This document shows, piece by piece, positions 43,919 through 52,013 of a stretch of DNA of 52,074 bases. The position numbers and the translations under genes are program-made. Numbering within the stretch: position 1 is the stretch's first letter; every line of letters begins with the position of its first letter. This DNA comes from an uncultured Pseudomonadota bacterium (GTDB lineage Bacteria > Pseudomonadota > Alphaproteobacteria > RF32 > CAG-239): positions 1 through 52,074 of the forward strand of contig CASEZG010000017.1 in the NCBI GenBank assembly GCA_949292375.1. The letters are read 5' to 3'. The notes beneath the pieces were generated by a model. It was given only the letters and a program-made list of their open reading frames with translations. It was not told the origin of the DNA and ran no database searches.

Positions 43919-44733
43919 TTTTCATCCTTCTCAATAGCTCTGTCAAAACTCCCTGAACGGAATCCTTCCAAATCAAGCGTTACAAAATCAAAGCCGAGTT
44001 TTTTCAAAACCCGCACAACTTCTTGGTATTGCACAAACACGTCAGATAAATTCTCTTTTGCCACTTCCACGCGCGCCAAATTTCCATGCACACGCAAGCG
44101 CAAATCCACAACCTCTGGCAGCATTTTTTTGAGCTCCGTTTCACCTTTTGCCACAAGAGCAAGAGCCGCATCATCCAAATATGTGTCATAAGGGAATCTG
44201 GTTGCCAAACAAGGAACAGCTGGCTTAGAAGCTGTTTTTAACCCAAGCTCGGCGGACAATTTTCGAATATCGACCTTTGTCAAGCCAACTTCCGCCAAAG
44301 GCGATATAATGCCAAGCTCTTGCAAGGCTTTTCTTCCTGGACGATAGACCTTCAAATCATCGGCATTTGTTCCATCCAACACATATTTCAAACCTTGTGC
44401 TTTGGCATAAGCAACAAACTTTTCAAATATGGCTTTCTTACAAAAATAACACCGCTCGCGCCTGTTGTTTCTAACCGCCTCTAAGTCAAACGGATTAAAG
44501 GTCAAAAATTCGCTTTTAACCCCCAAATCTGCCGCTGCTTGCTTTGCCTCTTTCATCTCCTTTTCATCTTGCAAAACTGATTTCATTGTCAGCGCAATAA
44601 AAGGAAAAGGCTTTTCTTCAGACATTTTTTGCAGAACCGCCAACAAAAGCATACTATCCACCCCGCCGGAAAAAGCCAAAGCGATTCCCTCTGAGGTCAA
44701 CGGACGAAGAAAAGCTTTCAGAGCCTTAAGCAT
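43915..44733 (-). CDS. larE: LarE, sulfur transferase for nickel-pincer nucleotide synthesis
   Basis: 272 residues. The PP-loop is SGGVDS (22-27). RRERCYFCKK has a CxxC (95, 98) and PAVPCLATRFPYD carries Cys175, which by my recall aligns with the sulfur-donating Cys176 of Lactobacillus plantarum LarE. The enzyme converts carboxylated nicotinate mononucleotide to its thiocarboxylated form. I start it at the ATG at 44733, since it overlaps the larC stop by 8 bases with GAGG upstream; longer starts run deeper into larC. Confidence 0.93.
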   Translation of the reverse strand: MLKALKAFLRPLTSEGIALAFSGGVDSMLLLAVLQKMSEEKPFPFIALTMKSVLQDEKEMKEAKQAAADLGVKSEFLTFNPFDLEAVRNNRRERCYFCKKAIFEKFVAYAKAQGLKYVLDGTNADDLKVYRPGRKALQELGIISPLAEVGLTKVDIRKLSAELGLKTASKPAVPCLATRFPYDTYLDDAALALVAKGETELKKMLPEVVDLRLRVHGNLARVEVAKENLSDVFVQYQEVVRVLKKLGFDFVTLDLEGFRSGSFDRAIEKDEK

Positions 44734-45937
44734 TGTCGCTTGCCTCTGCCAAACGGCGCGCCTCATCAAAAACCCGCCGGAAAGTTACGTTGTTTTTTTC
44801 CGCCAAAAGCTTAACACTTTCATATTCGGGATTATACCGCACAATATCGTCCAAAAAACATTTCTTAACCTCAACTTCACCGAAAGACGTTTTAACTTTC
44901 ATCATCTCCCGCTTCATACACCGCCGCTCCACCGCATATTTTCTGAGCCCGATTGTTGACGTATTACGAAAAATAATATCTTCCATTTGCGGCACAAGCT
45001 CTGCGGATGTAATAACACGTAACACATAAGCCGGACGATTCTTTTTCATAAAACACGGTTCAAAATGGACATCCGCCGCACCTGCGTTCATCAGTTTTTC
45101 CATCGCCAAACCAAGTTCTTCGGCGGTTGAATCATCAATATTTGTTTCAATAACAAACATCTGCTTTTCAGGCACATCATCTTCCAAAATCATTGCTCGC
45201 AAAAAATTTGCATGCCCAAAATCTTTTTTGCCCAAGCCGATTCCCGTTTTTCTGATTTTATACGCAGACGGAAGCTTGTCTTTGGTCCGAAGAGCTGCCG
45301 CCGCGGCAATTCCCGTCGGCGTAACCATCTCACCGTCATCATTCGTCGGGCACAGAGCTATACCATATTTTTCCGCCACATTCACCACTGCCGGAACCGG
45401 CACGGGCAAACGTCCATGTTGGCACATTACAAAGCCTTCCCCTTCGTTCAATGACTTGACAATAACTTCATCAATCCCCAAATCATCAATCAACACGGCA
45501 ATAGAAATAATATCTACAATAGAGTCTACTGCGCCCACTTCATGAAAATGCACTTCCTCCACAGCACAGCCATGCGCTTTTGCCTCAGCTTCAGCCACAA
45601 TCTTAAACATTTTTTTAGCAAGATTCCGAGCTTTGTCAGACATCTCTGCCTTATCAATAATCTCTTCAACATCAGCCAAATGTCTGTGTTCGTGATGATG
45701 ATGTTCGGCATATTCCTCTTCATGCGAATGTTCATGATGATGCAAAATCACCTTAAAATCACATCCGCTAATGCTGTAAGACGACTTTTGCATAATCTCA
45801 TAGTCAAACTCCTGAACGGGCAAACTTTTCAAAACCGCATTCAGTTTGTCTCGGCTTGCACCCAAATCAAGCAAAGCCGCCACCAACATATCTCCACTGA
45901 TACCAGAAGCCCCTTCCAAATACAAATATTGAGACAT
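44726..45937 (-). CDS. larC: LarC, nickel-insertion cyclometallase, single ORF
   Basis: 403 residues. LYLEGASGISGDMLVAALLDLG is the N-terminal LarC/DUF111 signature. Residues 66-86 form a His-rich loop (HHHEHSHEEEYAEHH, then HHEHRH). It inserts nickel into the pincer nucleotide. In L. plantarum larC is made through a programmed frameshift of two ORFs; here the frame is continuous from start to stop. It begins right after the larB stop (TAAATG). Confidence 0.93.
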   Translation of the reverse strand: MSQYLYLEGASGISGDMLVAALLDLGASRDKLNAVLKSLPVQEFDYEIMQKSSYSISGCDFKVILHHHEHSHEEEYAEHHHHEHRHLADVEEIIDKAEMSDKARNLAKKMFKIVAEAEAKAHGCAVEEVHFHEVGAVDSIVDIISIAVLIDDLGIDEVIVKSLNEGEGFVMCQHGRLPVPVPAVVNVAEKYGIALCPTNDDGEMVTPTGIAAAAALRTKDKLPSAYKIRKTGIGLGKKDFGHANFLRAMILEDDVPEKQMFVIETNIDDSTAEELGLAMEKLMNAGAADVHFEPCFMKKNRPAYVLRVITSAELVPQMEDIIFRNTSTIGLRKYAVERRCMKREMMKVKTSFGEVEVKKCFLDDIVRYNPEYESVKLLAEKNNVTFRRVFDEARRLAEASDNA

Positions 45938-46609
45938 TTATCTTATTCTCCTCAAAATCTTGCAAGCCGTAACTGCAGCCCCGAAACCATTATCAATATT
46001 CACCACCGAGATTCCTTCCGCGCATGAATTAAGCATTGTCAGAAGCGCCGACAAACCGTTAAATGAAGCTCCATAACCGACAGAGGTCGGTACGGCAATA
46101 ACCGGAGCCTCAACCAATCCGGCCAAAACACCGGCCAAAGCCCCTTCCATTCCGGCAACGGCAATAATAACCTCTGCTTTTCTGATTTCCTCCAACTTGG
46201 CAAATAATCTGTGGATTCCGGCAACGCCGACATCATAAAAACGCTCAACTTTTGCACCGAAAAACTCAGCCGTGCGCGCCACTTCTTCCGCCACGGGCAA
46301 ATCTGCCGTACCTCCGGTACAAACGGCGATTCTGCCTTTGAGCTGAGCCTTTGTCCTGCTTTTCAAAACAAGAGTTTTTGAACATTCGTCATACTCAACC
46401 GCAAGCCCTTCTGTTTTTACAAAATCAGCCTGCTCTTGAGAACATCTGGTTCCCAAAACCGCAATTTTTTGCTCGGCAAAAGTTTTTAAAATCTTTGCCA
46501 GCTGTTCTTTGGTTTTGCCGGCACAATAGATTGTTTCCGGCATTCCGGTTCTGTCTTTGCGGCTCAAATCCAACTTGGCAAAGCCCAATTCTGCAAAACT
46601 ATCTGCCAT
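45938..46609 (-). CDS. larB: LarB, NaAD carboxylase/hydrolase
   Basis: 223 residues with the LarB layout: N-terminal domain ending near FVKTEGLAVEYDE and a PurE-like C-terminal half with GRIAVCTGGTADLPVAEEVARTAEFFGAKV, DVGVAGIHRLFAK, VAGMEGALAGVLAGLV and VPTSVGYGAS. First enzyme of the nickel-pincer nucleotide pathway: it carboxylates and hydrolyses NaAD. Its ATG touches the flavodoxin stop codon. Confidence 0.94.
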   Translation of the reverse strand: MADSFAELGFAKLDLSRKDRTGMPETIYCAGKTKEQLAKILKTFAEQKIAVLGTRCSQEQADFVKTEGLAVEYDECSKTLVLKSRTKAQLKGRIAVCTGGTADLPVAEEVARTAEFFGAKVERFYDVGVAGIHRLFAKLEEIRKAEVIIAVAGMEGALAGVLAGLVEAPVIAVPTSVGYGASFNGLSALLTMLNSCAEGISVVNIDNGFGAAVTACKILRRIR

Positions 46610-47188
46610 CTATTTTCCAAACCCCAAGTCTTTCAGCCAACCGGAGATTCCCATTGTGCGACTGCCATAACCGACCCAACCATCCGCAACGACTTCGCAA
46701 CCTTTGCATTGTTTGGCCATATCTGCAATTGTGTTTTGCGCTCCACCGCCGCCATGCGTAATAAACGGAACAACCTTTTTGCCTGACAAATCATAGCTTT
46801 CCAAAAAACTGCTGACTTGCGGCGTAATGGTTCCCCACCAGTTTGGCGAGCCTAAGAAGATAACATCATATTGAGCCATATCTGCCACCTTTGATGTTAG
46901 TTTCGGACGATATCCGTCCCTAATTTCTTTTTGAGCCTGCAACGTCATCGGACGATATTCTTCCGGATAACTTCCTTCGGTTTTAATCTCAAACAAATCT
47001 CCGCCGACTTTTTCATGGATGGCTTCAGCCACTTCTTTGGTATTTCCGCTATAAGAATAATAAGCCACCAATATCTTGGCATTTTCCTTGTTCATATTTT
47101 CATTCTCCCGCATCTGCGCCATAATCTTATAGCTTGAAAAAGCAATAACGGAAAAGACAATAAAACCTAAAAACAAAAACTTATTCAT
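46610..47188 (-). CDS. Membrane-anchored flavodoxin
   Basis: 192 residues. An N-terminal hydrophobic segment (FLFLGFIVFSVIAFSSY) precedes a flavodoxin domain: ILVAYYSYSGNTKEVAE (FMN phosphate loop), FLGSPNWWGTITP and FITHGGGGAQNTI. The anchor or signal peptide suggests function at the outer face of the membrane. AAGGAG lies 9 bases before the ATG. It follows the aldo/keto reductase by 14 bases, so electron flow to that enzyme is plausible (inference). Confidence 0.87.
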   Translation of the reverse strand: MNKFLFLGFIVFSVIAFSSYKIMAQMRENENMNKENAKILVAYYSYSGNTKEVAEAIHEKVGGDLFEIKTEGSYPEEYRPMTLQAQKEIRDGYRPKLTSKVADMAQYDVIFLGSPNWWGTITPQVSSFLESYDLSGKKVVPFITHGGGGAQNTIADMAKQCKGCEVVADGWVGYGSRTMGISGWLKDLGFGK

Positions 47189-47202
47189 TTTTAAATTCTC
47201 CT

Positions 47203-48441
47203 TTATGCTTCAAAGGTTTTGGCCACTTCTTTCATCCACTTGCTGATTTCAATATGCTGCGGACAATTCTTTTCGCATAACTTGCATCCAATACAAGAAG
47301 ATGCCTTGCCATGCGTCTTGATCAGGTTTGCATAATAAACCGCCTGAGCATTAAACGGCTTATCTCCGCGTTCTTGTTTTTCGGCATTATATAATGCAAA
47401 ATAATCCGGAATGGCAATCTTCATCGGACAAGCCTCAACACAATATTTGCAAGCCGTACACGGAATAGTAATTTCATCATGCAACGTTTTAACCGCCGTT
47501 TCCACAACTCTCATCTCTTGCTCGTCTAAGGGCTTAAAGTTTTGCATATAAGAGGTATTGTCTTCAAGCTGCTCCATATTACTCATACCGCTCAAAACCA
47601 TCATTACGCCATCCAAGCTTGCGGCATAACGAATAGCCCAAGAAGCCACCGACATATTAGGCTCAGCATTCTTAAAAATCTTCTCCACCTTGGGCGGGAC
47701 CATAGCCAAACTACCCCCCTTAACCGGTTCCATCACAATAACCGGTTTGTTGTATTTTTGCGCAATTTCATAACATTTTCTGGATTGTATGCTGGCATTA
47801 TCCCAGTCAATATAATTAATCTGCAACTGCACAAACTCAACTTCCGGATGTTCCTTTAGCACCTCTTCCAACATCTCCGGAGAATCATGGAAAGAAAAGC
47901 CGAAATGCTTAACTTTTCCTTCTTTTTTCTTATTTTCAACAAACTTAAAACTATCATATTTGCGTGCATTTCCGATTGTATTAGCATTAACATTATGTAC
48001 CAGATAATAATCAAAATAATCCAAACCGGTTTTTTCTAATTGCTTATTAAAAATTTCTTCTTGGTGCTCTGCGCTCTTGAGCATACCGATAGGCAACTTG
48101 CTGGCTACGGTAAACTTATTTCGCGGATGTCTTTCCACCAAAGACTTTCTGAGCGCATTTTCGCTTTCATAGCCCATATACATCCAAGCCGTATCAAAAT
48201 AAGTGAAGCCTCTCTCCAAGAAAGTATCCACCATCTTGTTTAGGGTATCATAATCAATAGATGTCTGATCAGCCGGATTCTTAAGCGGTAAACGCATAAA
48301 CCCGAAACCGAGCTTATTTTTAGGGTTAATCTGGCTCTTAACGGCTTCCGAAACAGCAATCTTGTCAGCAAAAGTCAGCTTCGGCAAAGCCGACAAAGCA
48401 AAAGCAGCCAAAGTTGTCATCAAAAACTCTCTCCTGTTCAT
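47203..48441 (-). CDS. Twin-arginine-exported aldo/keto reductase with two 4Fe-4S motifs
   Basis: 412 residues. The N-terminus [20 protein letters not shown] is a Tat signal, which fits a periplasmic enzyme. The middle is an aldo/keto reductase barrel: [30 protein letters not shown] and DYYLVHNV. The C-terminus has two ferredoxin-like motifs: [12 protein letters not shown] and [19 protein letters not shown] precedes the chosen ATG at 48441; an ORF reaching 6 codons further is less likely. Being in the same operon as tatA and tatC makes it the probable Tat client. Confidence 0.9.
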   Translation of the reverse strand: MNRREFLMTTLAAFALSALPKLTFADKIAVSEAVKSQINPKNKLGFGFMRLPLKNPADQTSIDYDTLNKMVDTFLERGFTYFDTAWMYMGYESENALRKSLVERHPRNKFTVASKLPIGMLKSAEHQEEIFNKQLEKTGLDYFDYYLVHNVNANTIGNARKYDSFKFVENKKKEGKVKHFGFSFHDSPEMLEEVLKEHPEVEFVQLQINYIDWDNASIQSRKCYEIAQKYNKPVIVMEPVKGGSLAMVPPKVEKIFKNAEPNMSVASWAIRYAASLDGVMMVLSGMSNMEQLEDNTSYMQNFKPLDEQEMRVVETAVKTLHDEITIPCTACKYCVEACPMKIAIPDYFALYNAEKQERGDKPFNAQAVYYANLIKTHGKASSCIGCKLCEKNCPQHIEISKWMKEVAKTFEA

Positions 48442-48537
48442 AGAAAAAACTCCTCTCAAAAACTGATTCGTCCTAAGGATAACATTTTGAGCTTACTCTA
48501 GGTCAAGCGTTTTTTTATTATCCTCTTCAAAAAAATA

Positions 48538-48971
48538 TTATCTTTCCCAAATCTCCGCGCGCGCCGCAAAACCACCCTTGGATTCGCTCAAATATTCCAA
48601 TCCGCTTTCCACCTCGCCGAGCTCAATAAGACTATTATCCGGCATCAAGCTATGCGTTTTATAAAAAAGCCAAAATTCCCCCAAGGGGCATAAATAAACA
48701 TCTTTCCGGCCGTTGCAATCATACCGCGCGGTGCATCTTTTAAGGATATTGGTTTTGAAAATTCGCTGATTTTTTCCTCTCCCGCAAAATCAATAAACTC
48801 AAACTCCGCCGGCAACATTTGCACAAATTGGCGTGCCGCAGAATTATCCGACATCTGCACCACAACTTCTTTGCCGCTATCTAAGGTCAACTTAATTTTC
48901 ATCACTTCTGCACTCCAAGCAAAATCTAAAAAAGAAATAAAAGCCATCAAAAATACCAAGAATTTTTTCAT
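48538..48971 (-). pseudogene. Exported cyclophilin-like protein, frameshifted
   Basis: The N-terminal part has a signal peptide (MKKFLVFLMAFISFLDFAWS), then a cyclophilin-like domain with KIKLTLDSGKEVVVQMSDN and YAPWGNF, and stops early after 108 residues. A 1-base deletion in a T homopolymer (A-run at 48672-48675 on the plus strand) explains it: restoring one T gives WLFYKTHSLMPDNS and IELGEVESGLEYL, ending at 48538 after about 144 residues. The restored C-terminus is typical for the family. It lies 5 bases after the CMD gene. Confidence 0.87.
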
Positions 48972-48976
48972 AAAAC

Positions 48977-49825
48977 TTATTCCTCATAGATAGATTTATA
49001 ATTTTCAATTTCCGTATTCTTAATCATGTTGATTGTCGTCATCGCATTAGGCAAACCGACATAAGGGATTGTCTGAATCATTGTTGCCAAAAGTTTTTCT
49101 TTATCATTTCCTGCTCTCATTGCTCCTACCACATGCGCCTCAATCTGTTTTTCAGCCCCCATTGCCGTCAGAATCACCAAAGACAAAAGCTCTCTTTGCT
49201 TAACATCAAGCACTTTGCGGGTATAAAAATCGCCGAAACAAAAATCCGTTAAGGTATCAGGCACTACGTTCTTATATTCGGCAGGCAGTTTTGCCATCGC
49301 TTTTTTCACTTCATCACCATAAAGTTTTTGCTGAATTTCCAAACCTTTAAGATGTCTGTTCTCATCCGTGGTCGTGCCTGTGTTTTCCAACGGCAATTTA
49401 ATATTTCTCTCTTTCGCCACCTCATTAAAAACCCCAATGGCGTTCAAGGTCTTCGGGAAACCGATAAACGGCGCGCATTGATAAATCGCCTCTCTTATTT
49501 CCAAGGGCGTATTTTCCACATTCAACGCCGCATTAATATGCGCTTTAAGCTGAGGCAGAGTCTGCATTGTTGCCAAAGAAACAACCGTAATCATTTCCCT
49601 TTCTTTATGAGTTAAATTACCCGTAAAAAAGACCTCACCGAAAATATTGCGCTGCAAAATCTCCATAAATTCAGGGTCTGTCGGATTCTCCACCCGTTCT
49701 GCTTGAAAAAGAGTCTTAAAAACCTCATCTGCTTTTTCTGCGCGTGTCATAATTTTTTCCTCCGCTGCAACAAAGTTAAAACACCAAAACAAATTCAACA
49801 ATAAAGTAATAACAAAAATTCTCAT
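48977..49825 (-). CDS. Exported two-domain carboxymuconolactone decarboxylase (CMD)-like protein
   Basis: 282 residues. A signal peptide (FVITLLLNLFWCFNFVAA) is followed by two CMD/AhpD-like repeats: LTHKEREMITVVSLATMQTLPQLKAHINAALN with FIGFPKTLNA, and LDVKQRELLSLVILTAMG with YVGLPNAMTTI. No AhpD CxxC redox pair is visible. Genes of this type often sit with a flavodoxin, an aldo/keto reductase and a cyclophilin-like gene under LysR control. First gene of the minus-strand operon; GGGAG lies upstream of the ATG. Confidence 0.87.
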   Translation of the reverse strand: MRIFVITLLLNLFWCFNFVAAEEKIMTRAEKADEVFKTLFQAERVENPTDPEFMEILQRNIFGEVFFTGNLTHKEREMITVVSLATMQTLPQLKAHINAALNVENTPLEIREAIYQCAPFIGFPKTLNAIGVFNEVAKERNIKLPLENTGTTTDENRHLKGLEIQQKLYGDEVKKAMAKLPAEYKNVVPDTLTDFCFGDFYTRKVLDVKQRELLSLVILTAMGAEKQIEAHVVGAMRAGNDKEKLLATMIQTIPYVGLPNAMTTINMIKNTEIENYKSIYEE

Positions 49826-49929
49826 CAACCCTACTCCCAATATTTTTTAAACTATTATGGTTGACGAGAAACCGGAAGTCTAATATTGTTTTCTTATAAA
49901 GCCATAAATATTTTTTATAGTGAGGCAAA
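49826..49929. promoter_or_regulatory. Divergent promoter region of the CMD operon and LysR gene
   Basis: A 104-base AT-rich gap. For the minus strand, TTAGAC and CATAAT with 18-base spacing are plausible -35/-10 boxes. A palindromic AT-rich stretch near the LysR start is a possible LysR T-N11-A site. This is where the regulator probably controls both genes. Confidence 0.5.
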
Positions 49930-50820
49930 ATGGAGCTAACCCAATTATTACAATTCAAGACCATTGCCGAATGCAAAACCATAACCTTAGCCGCAGAGCG
50001 TTTGCACATCTCCCAACCCGCTTTAAGTATGAGCTTAAAAAAGCTGGAGGAAGAACTTGGCACCCCTCTGTTTGAGCGCAAGAAAAACAACATCAGCCTA
50101 AACAAATCCGGCGAGCTTGCCTTCACTTACGCCTGCGCCATCTTAGGCCAAGCAGAAGAAATGAAAAACGCCTTTCGCCAGTATACCAAAGAAAACAACC
50201 ACCTGAATTTAGGTTTTTGCGACCCCGGACCTATGCGTTTTTCCGCACCCTTGTTGCAAAAAAGCAACCATAATCTTTCCATCTCGTCCGAGCTTGTTGA
50301 CGATGACAAAACCTTACTAAACAGCTTGTTAACTAAAAAGTTTGATGCCGTAATATCTCTGAAAAAACTGGAACATTCGGATATTGAAAGCCTACCCTTT
50401 GCCAAAGAACAACTTTTGTTGTCTCTCCCCAAAGACGACAAACTTGCAAACAAAAGCAGCATCAACTTACATGACTATCCCGACCGAGAATTTGCACTTT
50501 ACCGCTCATATTGTGCCTATGAAAGAAAAATGCAAAACTTTATGGACTGGCTAATATCCTTACCCAACGTAACCGTATATACGGATTACTTCATCTTCCG
50601 ACAAATGCTGGAACAAAAAAATGTTCTGAGCTTCACCACGCGACTGGTTCAGACCTATCGCAATGACGGAGATAGAATCATTATTCCCTTGGAAGACGAA
50701 GGCATCACGGCAACCTACTGGCTTTCATATACCAAAGACAACCAAAAACGCCTAAAACCCATTCTTTCCTGGATGGATGAAAATGCTCTTATGCTTTTAG
50801 GGACAGACCGTAAGCTATAA
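49930..50820 (+). CDS. LysR-family transcriptional regulator
   Basis: 296 residues. N-terminal helix-turn-helix: LLQFKTIAECKTITLAAERLH, then ISQPALSMSLKKLEEELG and PLFERKKNNISLNKSG. The C-terminal co-inducer domain begins NHLNLGFCDPGPMRF. Divergent from the CMD-to-TatC operon, a typical layout for a LysR regulator and its target. The inducer is unknown. GAGG precedes the ATG. Confidence 0.92.
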   Translation: MELTQLLQFKTIAECKTITLAAERLHISQPALSMSLKKLEEELGTPLFERKKNNISLNKSGELAFTYACAILGQAEEMKNAFRQYTKENNHLNLGFCDPGPMRFSAPLLQKSNHNLSISSELVDDDKTLLNSLLTKKFDAVISLKKLEHSDIESLPFAKEQLLLSLPKDDKLANKSSINLHDYPDREFALYRSYCAYERKMQNFMDWLISLPNVTVYTDYFIFRQMLEQKNVLSFTTRLVQTYRNDGDRIIIPLEDEGITATYWLSYTKDNQKRLKPILSWMDENALMLLGTDRKL

Positions 50821-50905
50821 ATAAAAATTATAAGACCATAACAAAATAATATTAGACGCTTCTTTTTTTCTGCTCTAAAATCATATAAAAAAACAAGGAA
50901 TTGAT

Positions 50906-51970
50906 ATGCTAAAAATACTGACTATTCTTCTTATTGTTACTTTAATTCTAAGCGGTCTCGTTTGGCGAGAAATTGGCGCATCACCCTCTGCAGAAGAATT
51001 GAAGAAATACGAACATTTACCTTATTTCAAGCATGGCAAATTTCAAAGTCCGCAAAAAATGGTTTATGACTTTGACAATGTTCGCAATGGTCCGGCAAGC
51101 TGGTTTCGTTTTATCAAAAGCTCACCTTTTGCGCCCAAACAACCGCTCCCGATGCAAAAACTTTCCAAAGAGAGTTTTCCAACGCAAGCCGAAAATTTTG
51201 CTCTGTATTGGCTTGGGCACTCCATGGCTTTAATGGACTTTGGTGGCAAAAGAATCATCTTTGACCCCGTTTTTGATAACGCCGCACCGATAGCCTTTAT
51301 GGTTCCGCGTTATGATACCGCTCTGCTAAAGCGTAAAGACTTACCTAAAATAGACTTTGTCATCATCACCCACAACCACTACGACCACTTGGAAAGAAAA
51401 TCCGTTCAATATCTCAAAGATTCGCATTTCATTGTTCCTTTAGGTGTCGGTGCCGCACTCCGCGGTTGGGGCATAAAAGCTGAGAATATAACAGAGCTCG
51501 GCTGGGGCGAAAATTTTGAAGCTGACGGAATAAGCATTTTTGCCGAAACAGCAGTACATTATTCAAGCCGAGGCTTTGGCGATCGTAACAAAACTTTATG
51601 GAACTCTTATGTTCTGAAAAACAAAGATCAAAAAATATTTTGGAGCGGAGACAGCGGCTACGGCAAACATTTTGCAGATATCCGCAATAAATATGGTTCT
51701 TTTGATCTCGCAGCTATTGAAATAGACGGCTGGAACACCGGCTGGCCAAACACGCATATGTTCCCGCAAGAAGTTATCAAAGCCGCTCAAGAACTAAAAA
51801 CAAAAAAACTTTTACCTTTGCATTGGGCTGTATTTGACTTAGCTTTGCACCCTTGGCATGAATCTATTGATATGCTTTTTGCGGAAAATAAAAATACGGA
51901 TATTGAAATCCTGACACCTTTGATGGGCGAAAAACTCACCCTCACCACCCCAACCTCAAAATGGTGGTAA
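50906..51970 (+). CDS. Metallo-beta-lactamase-fold hydrolase, NAPE-PLD/RomA-like
   Basis: 354 residues. An N-terminal hydrophobic segment precedes a metallo-hydrolase with LYWLGHSMALMDFGG, THNHYDHLERKS (dimetal motif HxHxDH), AVHYSSRG, FWSGDSGY and LPLHWAVFDL. The overall layout fits the NAPE-hydrolysing phospholipase D-like or RomA family. The substrate is unknown. AAGGAA precedes the ATG. It is downstream of LysR on the same strand, 85 bases away. Confidence 0.85.
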   Translation: MLKILTILLIVTLILSGLVWREIGASPSAEELKKYEHLPYFKHGKFQSPQKMVYDFDNVRNGPASWFRFIKSSPFAPKQPLPMQKLSKESFPTQAENFALYWLGHSMALMDFGGKRIIFDPVFDNAAPIAFMVPRYDTALLKRKDLPKIDFVIITHNHYDHLERKSVQYLKDSHFIVPLGVGAALRGWGIKAENITELGWGENFEADGISIFAETAVHYSSRGFGDRNKTLWNSYVLKNKDQKIFWSGDSGYGKHFADIRNKYGSFDLAAIEIDGWNTGWPNTHMFPQEVIKAAQELKTKKLLPLHWAVFDLALHPWHESIDMLFAENKNTDIEILTPLMGEKLTLTTPTSKWW

Positions 51971-51987
51971 AATATATTAACCAAAAA

Positions 51988-52004
51988 CCCCGCACAAGGC
52001 GGGG
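51988..52004. terminator. Short GC hairpin
   Basis: CCCCGC / GCGGGG with a 5-base loop just past the metallo-hydrolase gene, with an A-run on the left that favours minus-strand termination. The right-hand T-run is weak. Confidence 0.6.
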
Positions 52005-52013
52005 CTTTAGCTT

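Noticed and set aside
44733-44769. Longer LarE start inside larC
   Set aside because: The extra residues (MMRRAVWQRQAT) do not fit the family and the ATG at 44733 has a ribosome site and normal overlap.
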